Shown here: one piece after another, positions 8,505-16,871 of the stretch
Layout of the letters: every line of letters starts with the position of its first letter
Numbering within the stretch: the first letter of the stretch is position 1
DNA from: Acinetobacter sp. ANC 4910
GTDB taxonomy: Bacteria > Pseudomonadota > Gammaproteobacteria > Pseudomonadales > Moraxellaceae
Reading direction: 5' to 3'
Assembly: GCF_004331035.1 (NCBI RefSeq)
Contig: NZ_SJNT01000009.1
Location: 62,001 to 126,000, forward strand
DNA: 64,000 bases
The notes under the pieces: generated by a model
The model's database searches: none
What the model saw: the letters and a program-made list of their open reading frames with translations, nothing else
What the model was told of the DNA's origin: nothing
Translations under genes and position numbers: made by a program

Positions 8505-9269
8505 CTATTGTTTTAAAACAAAACCACAGCGTTGAAAAATTTGCTTGGCTTGGCTATTCGTACGCACATATTGTTCAAATTGTTTGGCGTCTTGATTCGC
8601 TGCACCTTGCTGAGTCAGTGCAATGGGATAAATAATTGGATGATGTGAATTGGCTGGGAAAGTCCCAATAATTTTTACTTTCTGGCTAATGAGTGCATCG
8701 GTTTTGTAGACAATTCCAACAACACATTCCCCGCGTTCAACAAATGCCAAAGCAGCGCGCACATCATCGGTTCCTACAATTCGACCTTTCAATCGATTGA
8801 ACCAATTCAGTTTAATTAAACTTTGCTTGGCATATTTCCCCACAGGAACCGATTCCATTTGCCCTGTACACAGGTATCCCTGAAAAGCTCCTGCAAAGTT
8901 AAATGCTGGTTTGGCTTGAAACGGAATATTTAATTGACGCGAGCTAATTGCGACCAATTGATTCAATAAAAAAGGACGGACTTGCTTACCGCTAATTTTC
9001 TGTTTTTGTACCAGATAATTCATCCAATCCAGATCCGCAGAGAAATAGATATCGCTACTTGCCCCTGCTTCTATCTGTTTGGCTAAAGCAGAAGATGCGC
9101 CAAATACAGGCACAATTTTAGTTTTTGGATATTGTGCTTGATACTGTTTGGAAATATCAGTTAAAGCATTGGTTAAACTGGCTGCGGCATAGACTTTTAC
9201 CGTATTGGCATGTGTAGGAATACTCAAAATAGAGGTTATGACAATCATGAATACATGTTTAATTTTCAT
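8505..9269 (-). CDS. modA: Molybdate-binding periplasmic protein
   Basis: Periplasmic substrate-binding protein of molybdate import, 254 residues. An N-terminal signal peptide (about residues 1-21, cleavage after THA) precedes VKVYAAASLTNALTDI, the typical start of mature ModA. The ASSALAKQIEAGASSDIYFSAD block carries oxyanion-contacting serines. It follows moeA after a 42-bp gap and precedes modB by 10 bp. Confidence 0.93.
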   Translation of the reverse strand: MKIKHVFMIVITSILSIPTHANTVKVYAAASLTNALTDISKQYQAQYPKTKIVPVFGASSALAKQIEAGASSDIYFSADLDWMNYLVQKQKISGKQVRPFLLNQLVAISSRQLNIPFQAKPAFNFAGAFQGYLCTGQMESVPVGKYAKQSLIKLNWFNRLKGRIVGTDDVRAALAFVERGECVVGIVYKTDALISQKVKIIGTFPANSHHPIIYPIALTQQGAANQDAKQFEQYVRTNSQAKQIFQRCGFVLKQ

Positions 9270-9311
9270 TGAATGACAACTCCTACATTTAGAGATGATC
9301 TTATCGTGAAG

Positions 9312-10538
9312 TTAAAGGAAAAGCCCTTGTACCGTTGATCCTGCACTTAAAACCTGATTTTCTGGAATTCGAACCAAACAATTGGCGTGCATCAGATTAC
9401 TCAGCATATGTGATTGCTGCTTCGATAAATTTTCGACCCATAATTGCCCTTGCTCAAAATGAGCAAACATTCTCAGAAAACGTTCTCTCGAATCACTTTT
9501 AATGGATTGCTTTAAGGTTGCACTAAACCAGTTAGGTAATTGAGTCTGACCTTGTAATGTTTTTAATAAAGTAGCACCATAAATTTGCATGCCGACAAAT
9601 ACCGCAGCGGGATTACCCGGCAGTCCTAATAAATAGCAGGCATCACCAGATGCACGTTGATATTCTGCAAAGAGCATCGGTTTACCAGGTTTCTGTTTCA
9701 CTTTCCAAAAGATTTGCTGAAAGCCCTGCGCTAATGCAACGGGTCGCACAAAGTCATAATCCCCAACCGAAACTCCACCCGTGGTCAAAATGACGTCGCA
9801 CTCTTGTTTGAGTTGTTGAATCAATTGTTGTAGCGCCAGTTTGGTATCTTCGACATGATAAATGTTGACGTTTTGCTGCTGTTGTTCAAACCATGCTTGG
9901 ATTAACGGGGCATTCGCATCAAAAATTTTACCCGAAGTAAAATCATCCAGTGTTTTAGCAACTTCATCTCCAGTAATGACCACAGCAACTTTGGGAAATT
10001 GATAGACTTCAACCTGTTGAACTCCTGCCATCGCCAATGCAGCAATGGCCCCAACACTTAAATGCTGTCCCTGGTTTGCCAGTCGTTGTCCACGACTCAA
10101 TTCTTCTCCTGCATCACGAATATCGGCATGTATTTCTAAGGCGATATTGATTTGAATTTGATCAGGACCCAATGATGTGACAATTTCTTGCCTTGCAACT
10201 GTTGTTGTACCTTCAGGGATTTTTGCGCCTGTGAAAATACGTAGTGCCTGTCCGTGATTTAAGGTCAAATTTGTGTCTTGCCCTGCTCGGATTTCACCAA
10301 TCAATTCAAACTTGGAATTCTCTAGGATTGGCTGATTGCTACATATGGCATAACCATCAACCGCACTTTGACTAAACAAGGGCAAATCAATTTCAGAGTG
10401 AATATCTGCTGCTAAGTATCGATTCAATGCCTGTTGCAATGGAATACTTTCACTGGCTAATGTATGAACTCGATCTACCATCGTCGCAAGGGCTTGATCT
10501 ACACTCATCAATCCTGTTTCAGCACCACAACCCGACAT
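9312..10538 (-). CDS. moeA: Molybdopterin molybdenumtransferase
   Basis: Inserts molybdenum into adenylylated molybdopterin in the cytoplasm. 408 residues, normal length. Visible motifs are the N-terminal SQSAVDGYAI block, the TTGGVSVGDYDFV active-site motif near residues 253-265, and GLPGNPAAVFVGM. Its start overlaps the stop of moaCB (TAATG), so the two are translationally coupled. Confidence 0.95.
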   Translation of the reverse strand: MSGCGAETGLMSVDQALATMVDRVHTLASESIPLQQALNRYLAADIHSEIDLPLFSQSAVDGYAICSNQPILENSKFELIGEIRAGQDTNLTLNHGQALRIFTGAKIPEGTTTVARQEIVTSLGPDQIQINIALEIHADIRDAGEELSRGQRLANQGQHLSVGAIAALAMAGVQQVEVYQFPKVAVVITGDEVAKTLDDFTSGKIFDANAPLIQAWFEQQQQNVNIYHVEDTKLALQQLIQQLKQECDVILTTGGVSVGDYDFVRPVALAQGFQQIFWKVKQKPGKPMLFAEYQRASGDACYLLGLPGNPAAVFVGMQIYGATLLKTLQGQTQLPNWFSATLKQSIKSDSRERFLRMFAHFEQGQLWVENLSKQQSHMLSNLMHANCLVRIPENQVLSAGSTVQGLFL

Positions 10539-11461
10539 TATTGATACCCTCCTGCATGGGGAATATTTTTCTGTACATCAAACAGATGAATTAATGCAGG
10601 TTGAATTGCAATGAGGGATTCTTTCGCACCCTGACGGCTTCCCGGTAAAGTGATCACTAGACTCTGGTCGATATAACCTGCAACACCACGACTAAGCGCT
10701 GCATAGGGTGTACGTTTCTGACCAAAACTACGAGAGGCTTCCATCAACCCCGGAATTTCTCGTTTCATTAATGGCTGTAGGGTTTCTACAGTAAGATCTT
10801 TCGGACCAAGCCCTGTTCCACCCACGGTCAGAATAAGAGGATACTCATTTTTTTGCTGTTCGATTAATGCCAACAGTTGTTCAGGACTGTCTGGAATCAC
10901 CTGATACGCAATCTCTTTAAAATTGGCTTCTTGAAGGATTTCCAACACATTTAAACCTGCGGTATCAGGCTTTTTGCCTGCGGCAACAGTATCGGAGAGG
11001 ACAATGATTGACGCGGGAATGGCATCTTTTAGTGCGCGAGTATAGTGAGACTTGCCCCCTTTTTTCTTCGCCAGTTTACATTGGTCTAAGCATAAATCTT
11101 CTGGTTCGCAATGTGGTTTAAGCATGTCATAGAGGGTTAATCCTGCCAGACTCACCGCGGTTAAAGCCTCCATTTCCACGCCTGTTGGGCCAATGGTTTC
11201 AACGGTTGCCGTAATTAAGACATGCTGCTCAAATAGTTCATATTCCACATCTGCACGGTAAATGGGTAAGGGATGACACAAGGGAATCAGTTCATCAGTA
11301 CGCTTTGCTGCAAGAATTCCTGCGATACGGGCAGTTTTTAGCGCATCGCCCTTTTCAGTATTGCCATTGCGGAGCAGTTCAATACAATGTGCAGGCGCAT
11401 ACAAAATACCTGTTGCTACTGCGGTTCTATAGCTTTCGGCTTTCATGCCTACATTTTTCAT
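10538..11461 (-). CDS. moaCB: MoaC-MoaB/MogA fusion, bifunctional molybdenum cofactor protein
   Basis: One 307-residue chain joins two enzymes. Residues 1 to about 145 are MoaC (cyclic pyranopterin monophosphate synthase): GDALKTARIAGILAAKRT, LIPLCHPLPI, GVEMEALTAVSLAGLTLYDM, KKGGKSHYTR. Residues from about 150 to the end are MoaB/MogA (molybdopterin adenylyltransferase): IIVLSDTVAAGKKPD, TVGGTGLGPKDLTVE, VITLPGSRQGAKESL. So the first and a late step of cofactor synthesis are in one protein. It lies between moaE (22-bp gap) and moeA. There is no sign of a frameshift; the linker is continuous. Confidence 0.93.
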   Translation of the reverse strand: MKNVGMKAESYRTAVATGILYAPAHCIELLRNGNTEKGDALKTARIAGILAAKRTDELIPLCHPLPIYRADVEYELFEQHVLITATVETIGPTGVEMEALTAVSLAGLTLYDMLKPHCEPEDLCLDQCKLAKKKGGKSHYTRALKDAIPASIIVLSDTVAAGKKPDTAGLNVLEILQEANFKEIAYQVIPDSPEQLLALIEQQKNEYPLILTVGGTGLGPKDLTVETLQPLMKREIPGLMEASRSFGQKRTPYAALSRGVAGYIDQSLVITLPGSRQGAKESLIAIQPALIHLFDVQKNIPHAGGYQ

Positions 11462-11483
11462 GATGCTTTCCTATTGCTAAATA

Positions 11484-12014
11484 TTAAACGGCTGCCGTTG
11501 CTGTGTGATGATGGTGTTGGCATGATCCATGATGGGTCTGTGACGCAACAGGCGTTGTAACGGCAACATAATCCTGATCTTTACGGATACAGCAACCTTC
11601 TACATATTGGCTCGAACCATCTACATAAAACTCTTCCTTCCAGACAGGGACTTCATGCTTGACTCGTTCCACCGCTTCTTCACAGGCTTGGAAGGCTTCT
11701 CGACGATGTGCTGCATAAGCCATGGCAATAATTGCAGTATCGCCGATATCTAAAGCACCAATGCGGTGAACCACCCGAACATAAGACACTTGGTATTTGG
11801 CTTGAATTTCTTGCTCAATGGCACGAATCATTTTTTCGGCAACAGGTGCATAAGCGGTATATTTCAATGCTTTGACCACTTTGCCTTCATGGTGATTACG
11901 TACTGTCCCGATAAAGATGCCAATGCCACCACATTCAGGAAAATGTTGAATACCATCAAAGTCACTTTGCGTTAATGCGGTGGTTTGAACTCGTGGGAAA
12001 TTCTTCAGGCTCAT
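11484..12014 (-). CDS. moaE: Molybdopterin synthase catalytic subunit, with His-rich tail
   Basis: Large subunit of molybdopterin synthase, which adds two sulfurs from MoaD to the pterin precursor. The MoaE core is clear: GIFIGTVRNHHEGK near the start, HRIGALDIGD, AAHRREAFQACEEAVERVKHEVPVWKEE. The protein is 176 residues, longer than the usual 150, because of a C-terminal extension rich in histidine (HHGSCQHHHH) ending TATAAV. The tail might bind metal, but that is inference. It starts 5 bp after moaD. Confidence 0.94.
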   Translation of the reverse strand: MSLKNFPRVQTTALTQSDFDGIQHFPECGGIGIFIGTVRNHHEGKVVKALKYTAYAPVAEKMIRAIEQEIQAKYQVSYVRVVHRIGALDIGDTAIIAMAYAAHRREAFQACEEAVERVKHEVPVWKEEFYVDGSSQYVEGCCIRKDQDYVAVTTPVASQTHHGSCQHHHHTATAAV

Positions 12015-12019
12015 CTGAC

Positions 12020-12283
12020 TTAACCCCCTGCCACTGGCGATAGCAATACGAGTGTCATTGCATGTTCAATAGTGAAATGACGCGGGATAATGTCTTCACC
12101 CACTGCACAGGCACAGCGCTCAATCAGGGTTTTAGCTTCAGGATAAAGTGACATGACTTGGTTTAAGGCTACCCCGATATCACTATTGGGCGGGCTGTAA
12201 ATCACAAGGTTTTCAGGCAATAATTTTTCAACGGCACCATAAGCTTCAATTTTAATTTGGATGGTTGAATTTGATTGCAACAT
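12020..12283 (-). CDS. moaD: Molybdopterin synthase sulfur carrier subunit
   Basis: Small ubiquitin-like sulfur carrier, 87 residues. It ends in VLLSPVAGG; the C-terminal Gly-Gly is the residue pair that is adenylylated and thiocarboxylated in MoaD. It lies between moaA (1-bp gap) and moaE (5-bp gap). Confidence 0.93.
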   Translation of the reverse strand: MLQSNSTIQIKIEAYGAVEKLLPENLVIYSPPNSDIGVALNQVMSLYPEAKTLIERCACAVGEDIIPRHFTIEHAMTLVLLSPVAGG

Positions 12284-12284
12284 A

Positions 12285-13295
12285 TTAACCTCCGATCATG
12301 TGCATACTAATTTTTCTATGGGTTTGCTGGGCCTGAATGGCATGAAACCCTGCTTTTTTGTTCCAGATATAAGATTCAAGTTTCTGCTGTAACAGACTTG
12401 CATTTTGTTTTGTCTGAAGTTGCTCAATTTCAGGTTTAAGTGCTAGCCCCTGTGTGGCAAACAGGCAGTTATAAAACTCGCCTTGAGCAGTAAGCCTAAC
12501 GCGATCACACTCACCACAAAAAGCATGGGTAATGGTCGAGATAATGCCAATTTGATGTCCGTCGACCCAATACTGTCTTGCTGGGCTACGCGTATGCTCT
12601 GTTAAGGGTTTTATGCTGAATTTGGTTGCAAGCATATCTAAAATTTGCTGTTCACTGACCACATGTTCAGCGTTCCAATGTCGGTCTCCATCCAAAGGCA
12701 TAAATTCAATAAAACGCAGTGGAATAGCGAGGTCTTTTGCCCATTGCGCCAAGGGAATAATTTGGTCTTCATTTTGGCCTTGTATCAGTACACTATTGAT
12801 TTTAAGAGGTAAACCGACCTCTAAAGCAGCCTGAATGCCTTCCAATACAGGTTGAAGCTGTTTTTGGGTAAGCTGAAAGAACTGTGTTGCATCTAAACTG
12901 TCTAAACTGACATTAATATTGTCTAGCCCCGCGAGTTTTAAATCCTGTGCATATTTTTTTAAGTAATGACCATTGCTGGTCATCGAAATTTGTTTCAGCC
13001 CTATTTTTTTCAGTTTTTGCAGTTCTGCAACAAAATGTACAACACCCTGACGCATTAAAGGTTCTCCACCTGTAATGCGAATATGTTCAATCCCGTTTTG
13101 CACCATAAATTGGCAAAACTGAAACAATGCCTCAAAACTCAAAATCTGATGTTTTTTCATCCATTCTGGATGTTCAGGCATGCAATAAACACACTTAAAA
13201 TTACAGCGATCGGTCACTGAAATTCTGAGTTTACGCTTGCTGCGACCAAATTGGTCAATAAAAGCAGCCCTTGTTTTAAGTGTTGATATTGTCAT
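12285..13295 (-). CDS. moaA: GTP 3',8-cyclase (radical SAM)
   Basis: Radical-SAM enzyme that starts molybdopterin synthesis from GTP. The SAM cluster motif is CNFKCVYC (C31, C35, C38 with this start) and a second cluster motif near the C-terminus is CGECDRVRLTAQGEFYNC. The chain ends MIGG, the essential MoaA Gly-Gly tail. I chose ATG at 13295 (336 residues) because GGAAT lies 8-12 bases upstream; the frame stays open to a TTG at 13331 inside a repeat with no good ribosome site. That ribosome site can pair with an upstream ATTCC (hairpin 13303-13317), which may limit translation. Confidence 0.93.
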   Translation of the reverse strand: MTISTLKTRAAFIDQFGRSKRKLRISVTDRCNFKCVYCMPEHPEWMKKHQILSFEALFQFCQFMVQNGIEHIRITGGEPLMRQGVVHFVAELQKLKKIGLKQISMTSNGHYLKKYAQDLKLAGLDNINVSLDSLDATQFFQLTQKQLQPVLEGIQAALEVGLPLKINSVLIQGQNEDQIIPLAQWAKDLAIPLRFIEFMPLDGDRHWNAEHVVSEQQILDMLATKFSIKPLTEHTRSPARQYWVDGHQIGIISTITHAFCGECDRVRLTAQGEFYNCLFATQGLALKPEIEQLQTKQNASLLQQKLESYIWNKKAGFHAIQAQQTHRKISMHMIGG

Positions 13296-13318
13296 ACGTG
13301 TTATTCCAGTTGGGAATG

Positions 13319-13369
13319 ACCGATTGCACAATGATTGTGCTTATTTACCGATTGCACTTTCATTGTGCT
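13319..13369 (-). promoter_or_regulatory. Tandem 23-bp repeats with dyads upstream of moaA
   Basis: Two copies of a 23-bp repeat (13319-13341 and 13347-13369; three mismatches, offset 28 bp). Each contains TGCAC-N7-GTGCT (13325-13341 and 13353-13369). This resembles NtrC half-site spacing (TGCAC-N7-GTGCA) with one mismatch, though the central bases fit less well. They lie 24-74 bp before the moaA start and could be operators for the moaA-to-modC operon. No sigma-54 promoter is visible beside them. Confidence 0.5.
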
Positions 13370-13423
13370 CATAGCTATGAATTAATTAGCAATAAGTGTT
13401 CCAACTTTGTGCTATCTCTGGGT

Positions 13424-14035
13424 TTAGTTAAGAAATTTTAATTGTTGGTACTGTTGTAGTTCATCAAGTGAGTTAATACTGTGAAAAAATAGGTTTTTAT
13501 GATTAAACCGTGCAACTTGAGGGTGCAGTTCAGCAAAACACTTTTTTAGACTGAACTGTTTTAGTTCAATGTTTCGGTTTAATTGCTCTAACGCACTGCG
13601 TTTTAACAAACAGAAGGGATATAGTGCGCGTCCATTCAATTCGACATAAGCTACTTCTGCCTGTGCACTTTTTGCCAGTACGGCATGAAGTTTCTCAAGT
13701 ACACGGGATGGAATATAGGTCACATCGCAAGGAATAAATAGAACATAGTCCGATGGGACATGTGTCCAAGCGCTTTTCATGCCCATCAGTGGACCTAAAA
13801 ACCCAGATTCCTCATCTTGATAATAGGCAATGCTCGGTACCAATGCGCGGTAAAGTGAATAGTCACGATGACTATTCACCCAGATAGAATTCACTTTATG
13901 TTTTAGGGTTTGATGAATTTTTAAAAGCTGAATCTGATCATCAAAAGTTTGTAAAAGTTTATTCATCCCATTCATACGTCGCGCTTGTCCTCCTGCAAGA
14001 ATGACAAGATCAGTGGTAGGATAAGTTTGAATCAT
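13424..14035 (-). CDS. mobA: Molybdenum cofactor guanylyltransferase-like NTP transferase
   Basis: Transfers GMP to molybdopterin to make the bis-MGD cofactor used by NasA. 203 residues. The nucleotidyltransferase signature is VILAGGQARRMNGMNKLL (about residues 12-29), followed by GFLGPLMGMKSAW and the metal-binding PCDVTYIP. Its start overlaps the nasA stop (ATGA), so it is translationally coupled to the enzyme that needs its product. The signature departs slightly from classical LAGGxSxRMGxxK. Confidence 0.87.
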   Translation of the reverse strand: MIQTYPTTDLVILAGGQARRMNGMNKLLQTFDDQIQLLKIHQTLKHKVNSIWVNSHRDYSLYRALVPSIAYYQDEESGFLGPLMGMKSAWTHVPSDYVLFIPCDVTYIPSRVLEKLHAVLAKSAQAEVAYVELNGRALYPFCLLKRSALEQLNRNIELKQFSLKKCFAELHPQVARFNHKNLFFHSINSLDELQQYQQLKFLN

Positions 14036-16812
14036 TCCACATCCTCCGTTTGACAGGCTTTAATTAAGCCGCGAATTTCAGGTAGGCAAGAACCACAATT
14101 GCCTCCTGCTTTTAAGCAAGCTGTAACTTGCTTTTCATTGCTAATGTTTTTCTCTTTAATAGTTTCAATAATTCGATTTTTACCCACTTTAAAGCAACTA
14201 CACACCAATGGGCCTTCATTGTTGTTCATCGAAATAGGTTGACCCGCCAATAACGCTTTACGGTGCATGGCACTCAATCGTTCACGCTTAAATAATCCTG
14301 CAACCCAGTCTCGGTCTGGCAGTAAAGCACGTGGGGCAATATATAAACTGGCTATCAAAATGCCATCTTTTAAGACAATGCTATGACTGATTTGTGCCGA
14401 ATGATCGTCGACATTTAACCATTCAAAACTTTCATCTTGAAACGGTAAAAGTTCTTTTAAATGTTTGGTAATGTCATCGTATTTACGGCGGTCTGCCAGT
14501 TCATAACGAACAGCTTTGGCAGTAGTTACTTTGGTCCACCACACACAGGCCTCCATAGAGGCCTTGACCATAGCGGCGTACTCATTGCGAGCATAAAATA
14601 CGCCCTGCCATTGAGTATAAAAAGGTTGTAGCATCACGGGTGTGTGCTTAAATTCTGGCTCACCTGAAATAGCATCTACCACAGGATTGACCACTCGACC
14701 AATGCGGGCATCTGAAGCGACTTGATCGTTCCAATGGATGGGAGCAAAAATTTGCCCACGACGGATACCTTGCGAAATAGAAGTTTTTAAGACACAGCGT
14801 CCCCAAGTCGAAGACACTTCGACCAAGTCCCCTTCTTTCAAGCCATATTTCAAAGCATCCTGTGCATGAATCTCACAAAATGGTTCTGCACGATGCGTAC
14901 TTAAGTTGGCCGATAAGCCTGTTCGACTCATGGTATGCCACTGATCACGAATACGACCTGTATTCAAAGCCAGAGGATATTCACTGGTACAGGCATTTAC
15001 AGGAGCAATATTTTCAACAGCAATAAATTTGGCTTTACCATCAGGATGGCTAAATTGCCCGTTAGCATAGATATGTCGTACTGTTTCAATGGACTGCTGT
15101 TTATCCCATACTGGCCACTGAATGGGATTGAGATCATCGTATTCTTGTTCCGTTAGCCCTGTTAAACCTTGTAAATTAAAATAACGGAAAGTCTTTGATT
15201 CATCACGTTGTGCTAAGGGTACATTTTCACTGGCTGAAAGTTGTGCATGCTCGTTAAATATTTCGCTGACATTTTCAAAATTAAAACCAGAAAATCCCAT
15301 TCTTTTTGCCACTTGCGAAACTGTCCACCAGTCTGCTTTAGCCGTTCCCGGCGCATCTAAAAATGCCCGTTGTCTGGAAATACGTCGCTCAGAATTGGTC
15401 ACCGTGCCATCTTTTTCTCCCCAACCTAAAGCGGGCAGTAAAACATCGGCAAATGCTGTCGTATCGGTGTTCTGGCAAATATCCGAAACCACCACAAAAG
15501 GACATTTTTCTAAGGCACGTTTGACCTGATCTGCATTGGGTAAACTCACCACAGGATTGGTGGCCATAATCCAAAGCGCTTTAATTTTACCACTTTCAAC
15601 GGCTTCAAATAAATCAACTGCTTTTAATCCAGCAGATTTAGCAATGACGGGACTTTGCCAAAAGTTTTGTACCAATTGCTGATGTTGAGGGTTATCAATA
15701 TCTAAATGAGCTGCCAACATATTGGCTAAACCACCCACTTCACGGCCACCCATCGCATTCGGCTGACCTGTCATTGAAAATGGTGCTGCCCCAATTTTCC
15801 CAATTTTTCCACTATATAAATGGCAATTGGTAATGGCATTGGCTTTATTCACGCCTTGCGAAGACTGATTGACCCCCATTGAAAATAGGGTCATTACTCG
15901 TTCAGTCTGTGCAAATTTTGCATAAAACTGTTGTAATTTCTCCAGTGTAATTCCTGTTTGTTTTGCGACATCTTCTGGATTTTGTTCTGCTTGGCTGCTC
16001 TGCAAAGCAGCGTCAATACCTTGCGTATATGCATCAATAAAGGATTGATCAGCACACCCATTTTGATGTAAATATTGTAGGAGTCCATTAAAGAGAGAAA
16101 TATCTTGCCCTGGAAGAATGGGCAAATGTAAATCGGCTTGTTCACAAGTACTGGTAAAACGTGGATCAATCACAACCACAAAAATATCGCGTTCGGCTTT
16201 GGCTTGCATAATCCGTTGATACAATACGGGATGACACCACGCCGTATTTGAACCCACCAAAACCACCATATCGGTTTGTTCAAAATCCTGATAACTGGCA
16301 GGAACAATGTCTTCACCAAAAGCCCGTTTATGTGCGGCCACAGCAGACGACATACATAGACGGGAATTGGTATCAATATTGGCTGTACCTAAGTAGCCTT
16401 TCACGAATTTATTCACCACATAGTAATCTTCGGTCAGTAATTGCCCCGATACATAAAATGCAATGCTTTCAGCCCCATATTGCTCTATACAGCTTTGGAA
16501 TTGCTGTGCAATTTGATTGAGTGCAGTATCCCAAGTTGTGATTTTTTGCTGTGTATTTCTTCCGAGCATGGGCTGTAATAAACGCGTTTCTAAGCCAAGG
16601 GTATCCGCCAAATTACTGCCTTTAATACACAATTTTCCATAGTTGGAGGGATGTGATGCATCCCCCTCTACACTCACAACTTGACCTTGCGCCGTATGTT
16701 TGACATGTGCAACTACACCACAACCCACACCACAGTACGGACAGGTGGTTTTTGTGCTCTCGGTGACTGGAGCAGTCGAACTTTGGAGTTCCACAAATGG
16801 AATACTGGTCAT
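14032..16812 (-). CDS. nasA: Assimilatory nitrate reductase catalytic subunit
   Basis: Molybdopterin enzyme reducing nitrate to nitrite in the cytoplasm, 926 residues. The N-terminal [4Fe-4S] ligands are C24, C27, C31 and C62 (CPYCGVGCG ... GKLCIKG). C153 in SRLCMSS is the likely molybdenum ligand. The molybdopterin dinucleotide-binding domain lies at about 600-730. The C-terminal part (about 865-920) is a BFD-like [2Fe-2S] domain (CSCFKVGKNRI ... CLKAGGNCGSC), typical of NasA and not of periplasmic NapA. There is no Tat signal, which supports cytoplasmic assimilation. Nitrite goes on to NirB. Confidence 0.95.
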   Translation of the reverse strand: MTSIPFVELQSSTAPVTESTKTTCPYCGVGCGVVAHVKHTAQGQVVSVEGDASHPSNYGKLCIKGSNLADTLGLETRLLQPMLGRNTQQKITTWDTALNQIAQQFQSCIEQYGAESIAFYVSGQLLTEDYYVVNKFVKGYLGTANIDTNSRLCMSSAVAAHKRAFGEDIVPASYQDFEQTDMVVLVGSNTAWCHPVLYQRIMQAKAERDIFVVVIDPRFTSTCEQADLHLPILPGQDISLFNGLLQYLHQNGCADQSFIDAYTQGIDAALQSSQAEQNPEDVAKQTGITLEKLQQFYAKFAQTERVMTLFSMGVNQSSQGVNKANAITNCHLYSGKIGKIGAAPFSMTGQPNAMGGREVGGLANMLAAHLDIDNPQHQQLVQNFWQSPVIAKSAGLKAVDLFEAVESGKIKALWIMATNPVVSLPNADQVKRALEKCPFVVVSDICQNTDTTAFADVLLPALGWGEKDGTVTNSERRISRQRAFLDAPGTAKADWWTVSQVAKRMGFSGFNFENVSEIFNEHAQLSASENVPLAQRDESKTFRYFNLQGLTGLTEQEYDDLNPIQWPVWDKQQSIETVRHIYANGQFSHPDGKAKFIAVENIAPVNACTSEYPLALNTGRIRDQWHTMSRTGLSANLSTHRAEPFCEIHAQDALKYGLKEGDLVEVSSTWGRCVLKTSISQGIRRGQIFAPIHWNDQVASDARIGRVVNPVVDAISGEPEFKHTPVMLQPFYTQWQGVFYARNEYAAMVKASMEACVWWTKVTTAKAVRYELADRRKYDDITKHLKELLPFQDESFEWLNVDDHSAQISHSIVLKDGILIASLYIAPRALLPDRDWVAGLFKRERLSAMHRKALLAGQPISMNNNEGPLVCSCFKVGKNRIIETIKEKNISNEKQVTACLKAGGNCGSCLPEIRGLIKACQTEDVE

Positions 16813-16871
16813 ACGGTGCTCCCTCTTCTTAGGTTTAAACTCATGGCAGCAAAAATATAATGGTTGTTGAA

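Noticed and set aside
12285..13331. moaA starting at TTG 13331
   Set aside because: That codon lies inside the 23-bp repeat and has no ribosome site; ATG 13295 has GGAAT at good spacing and a family-like N-terminus.
13296..13423. Moco riboswitch upstream of moaA
   Set aside because: The known Moco motif is longer with a multi-stem core. Only simple dyads and a 5-bp hairpin are visible here.
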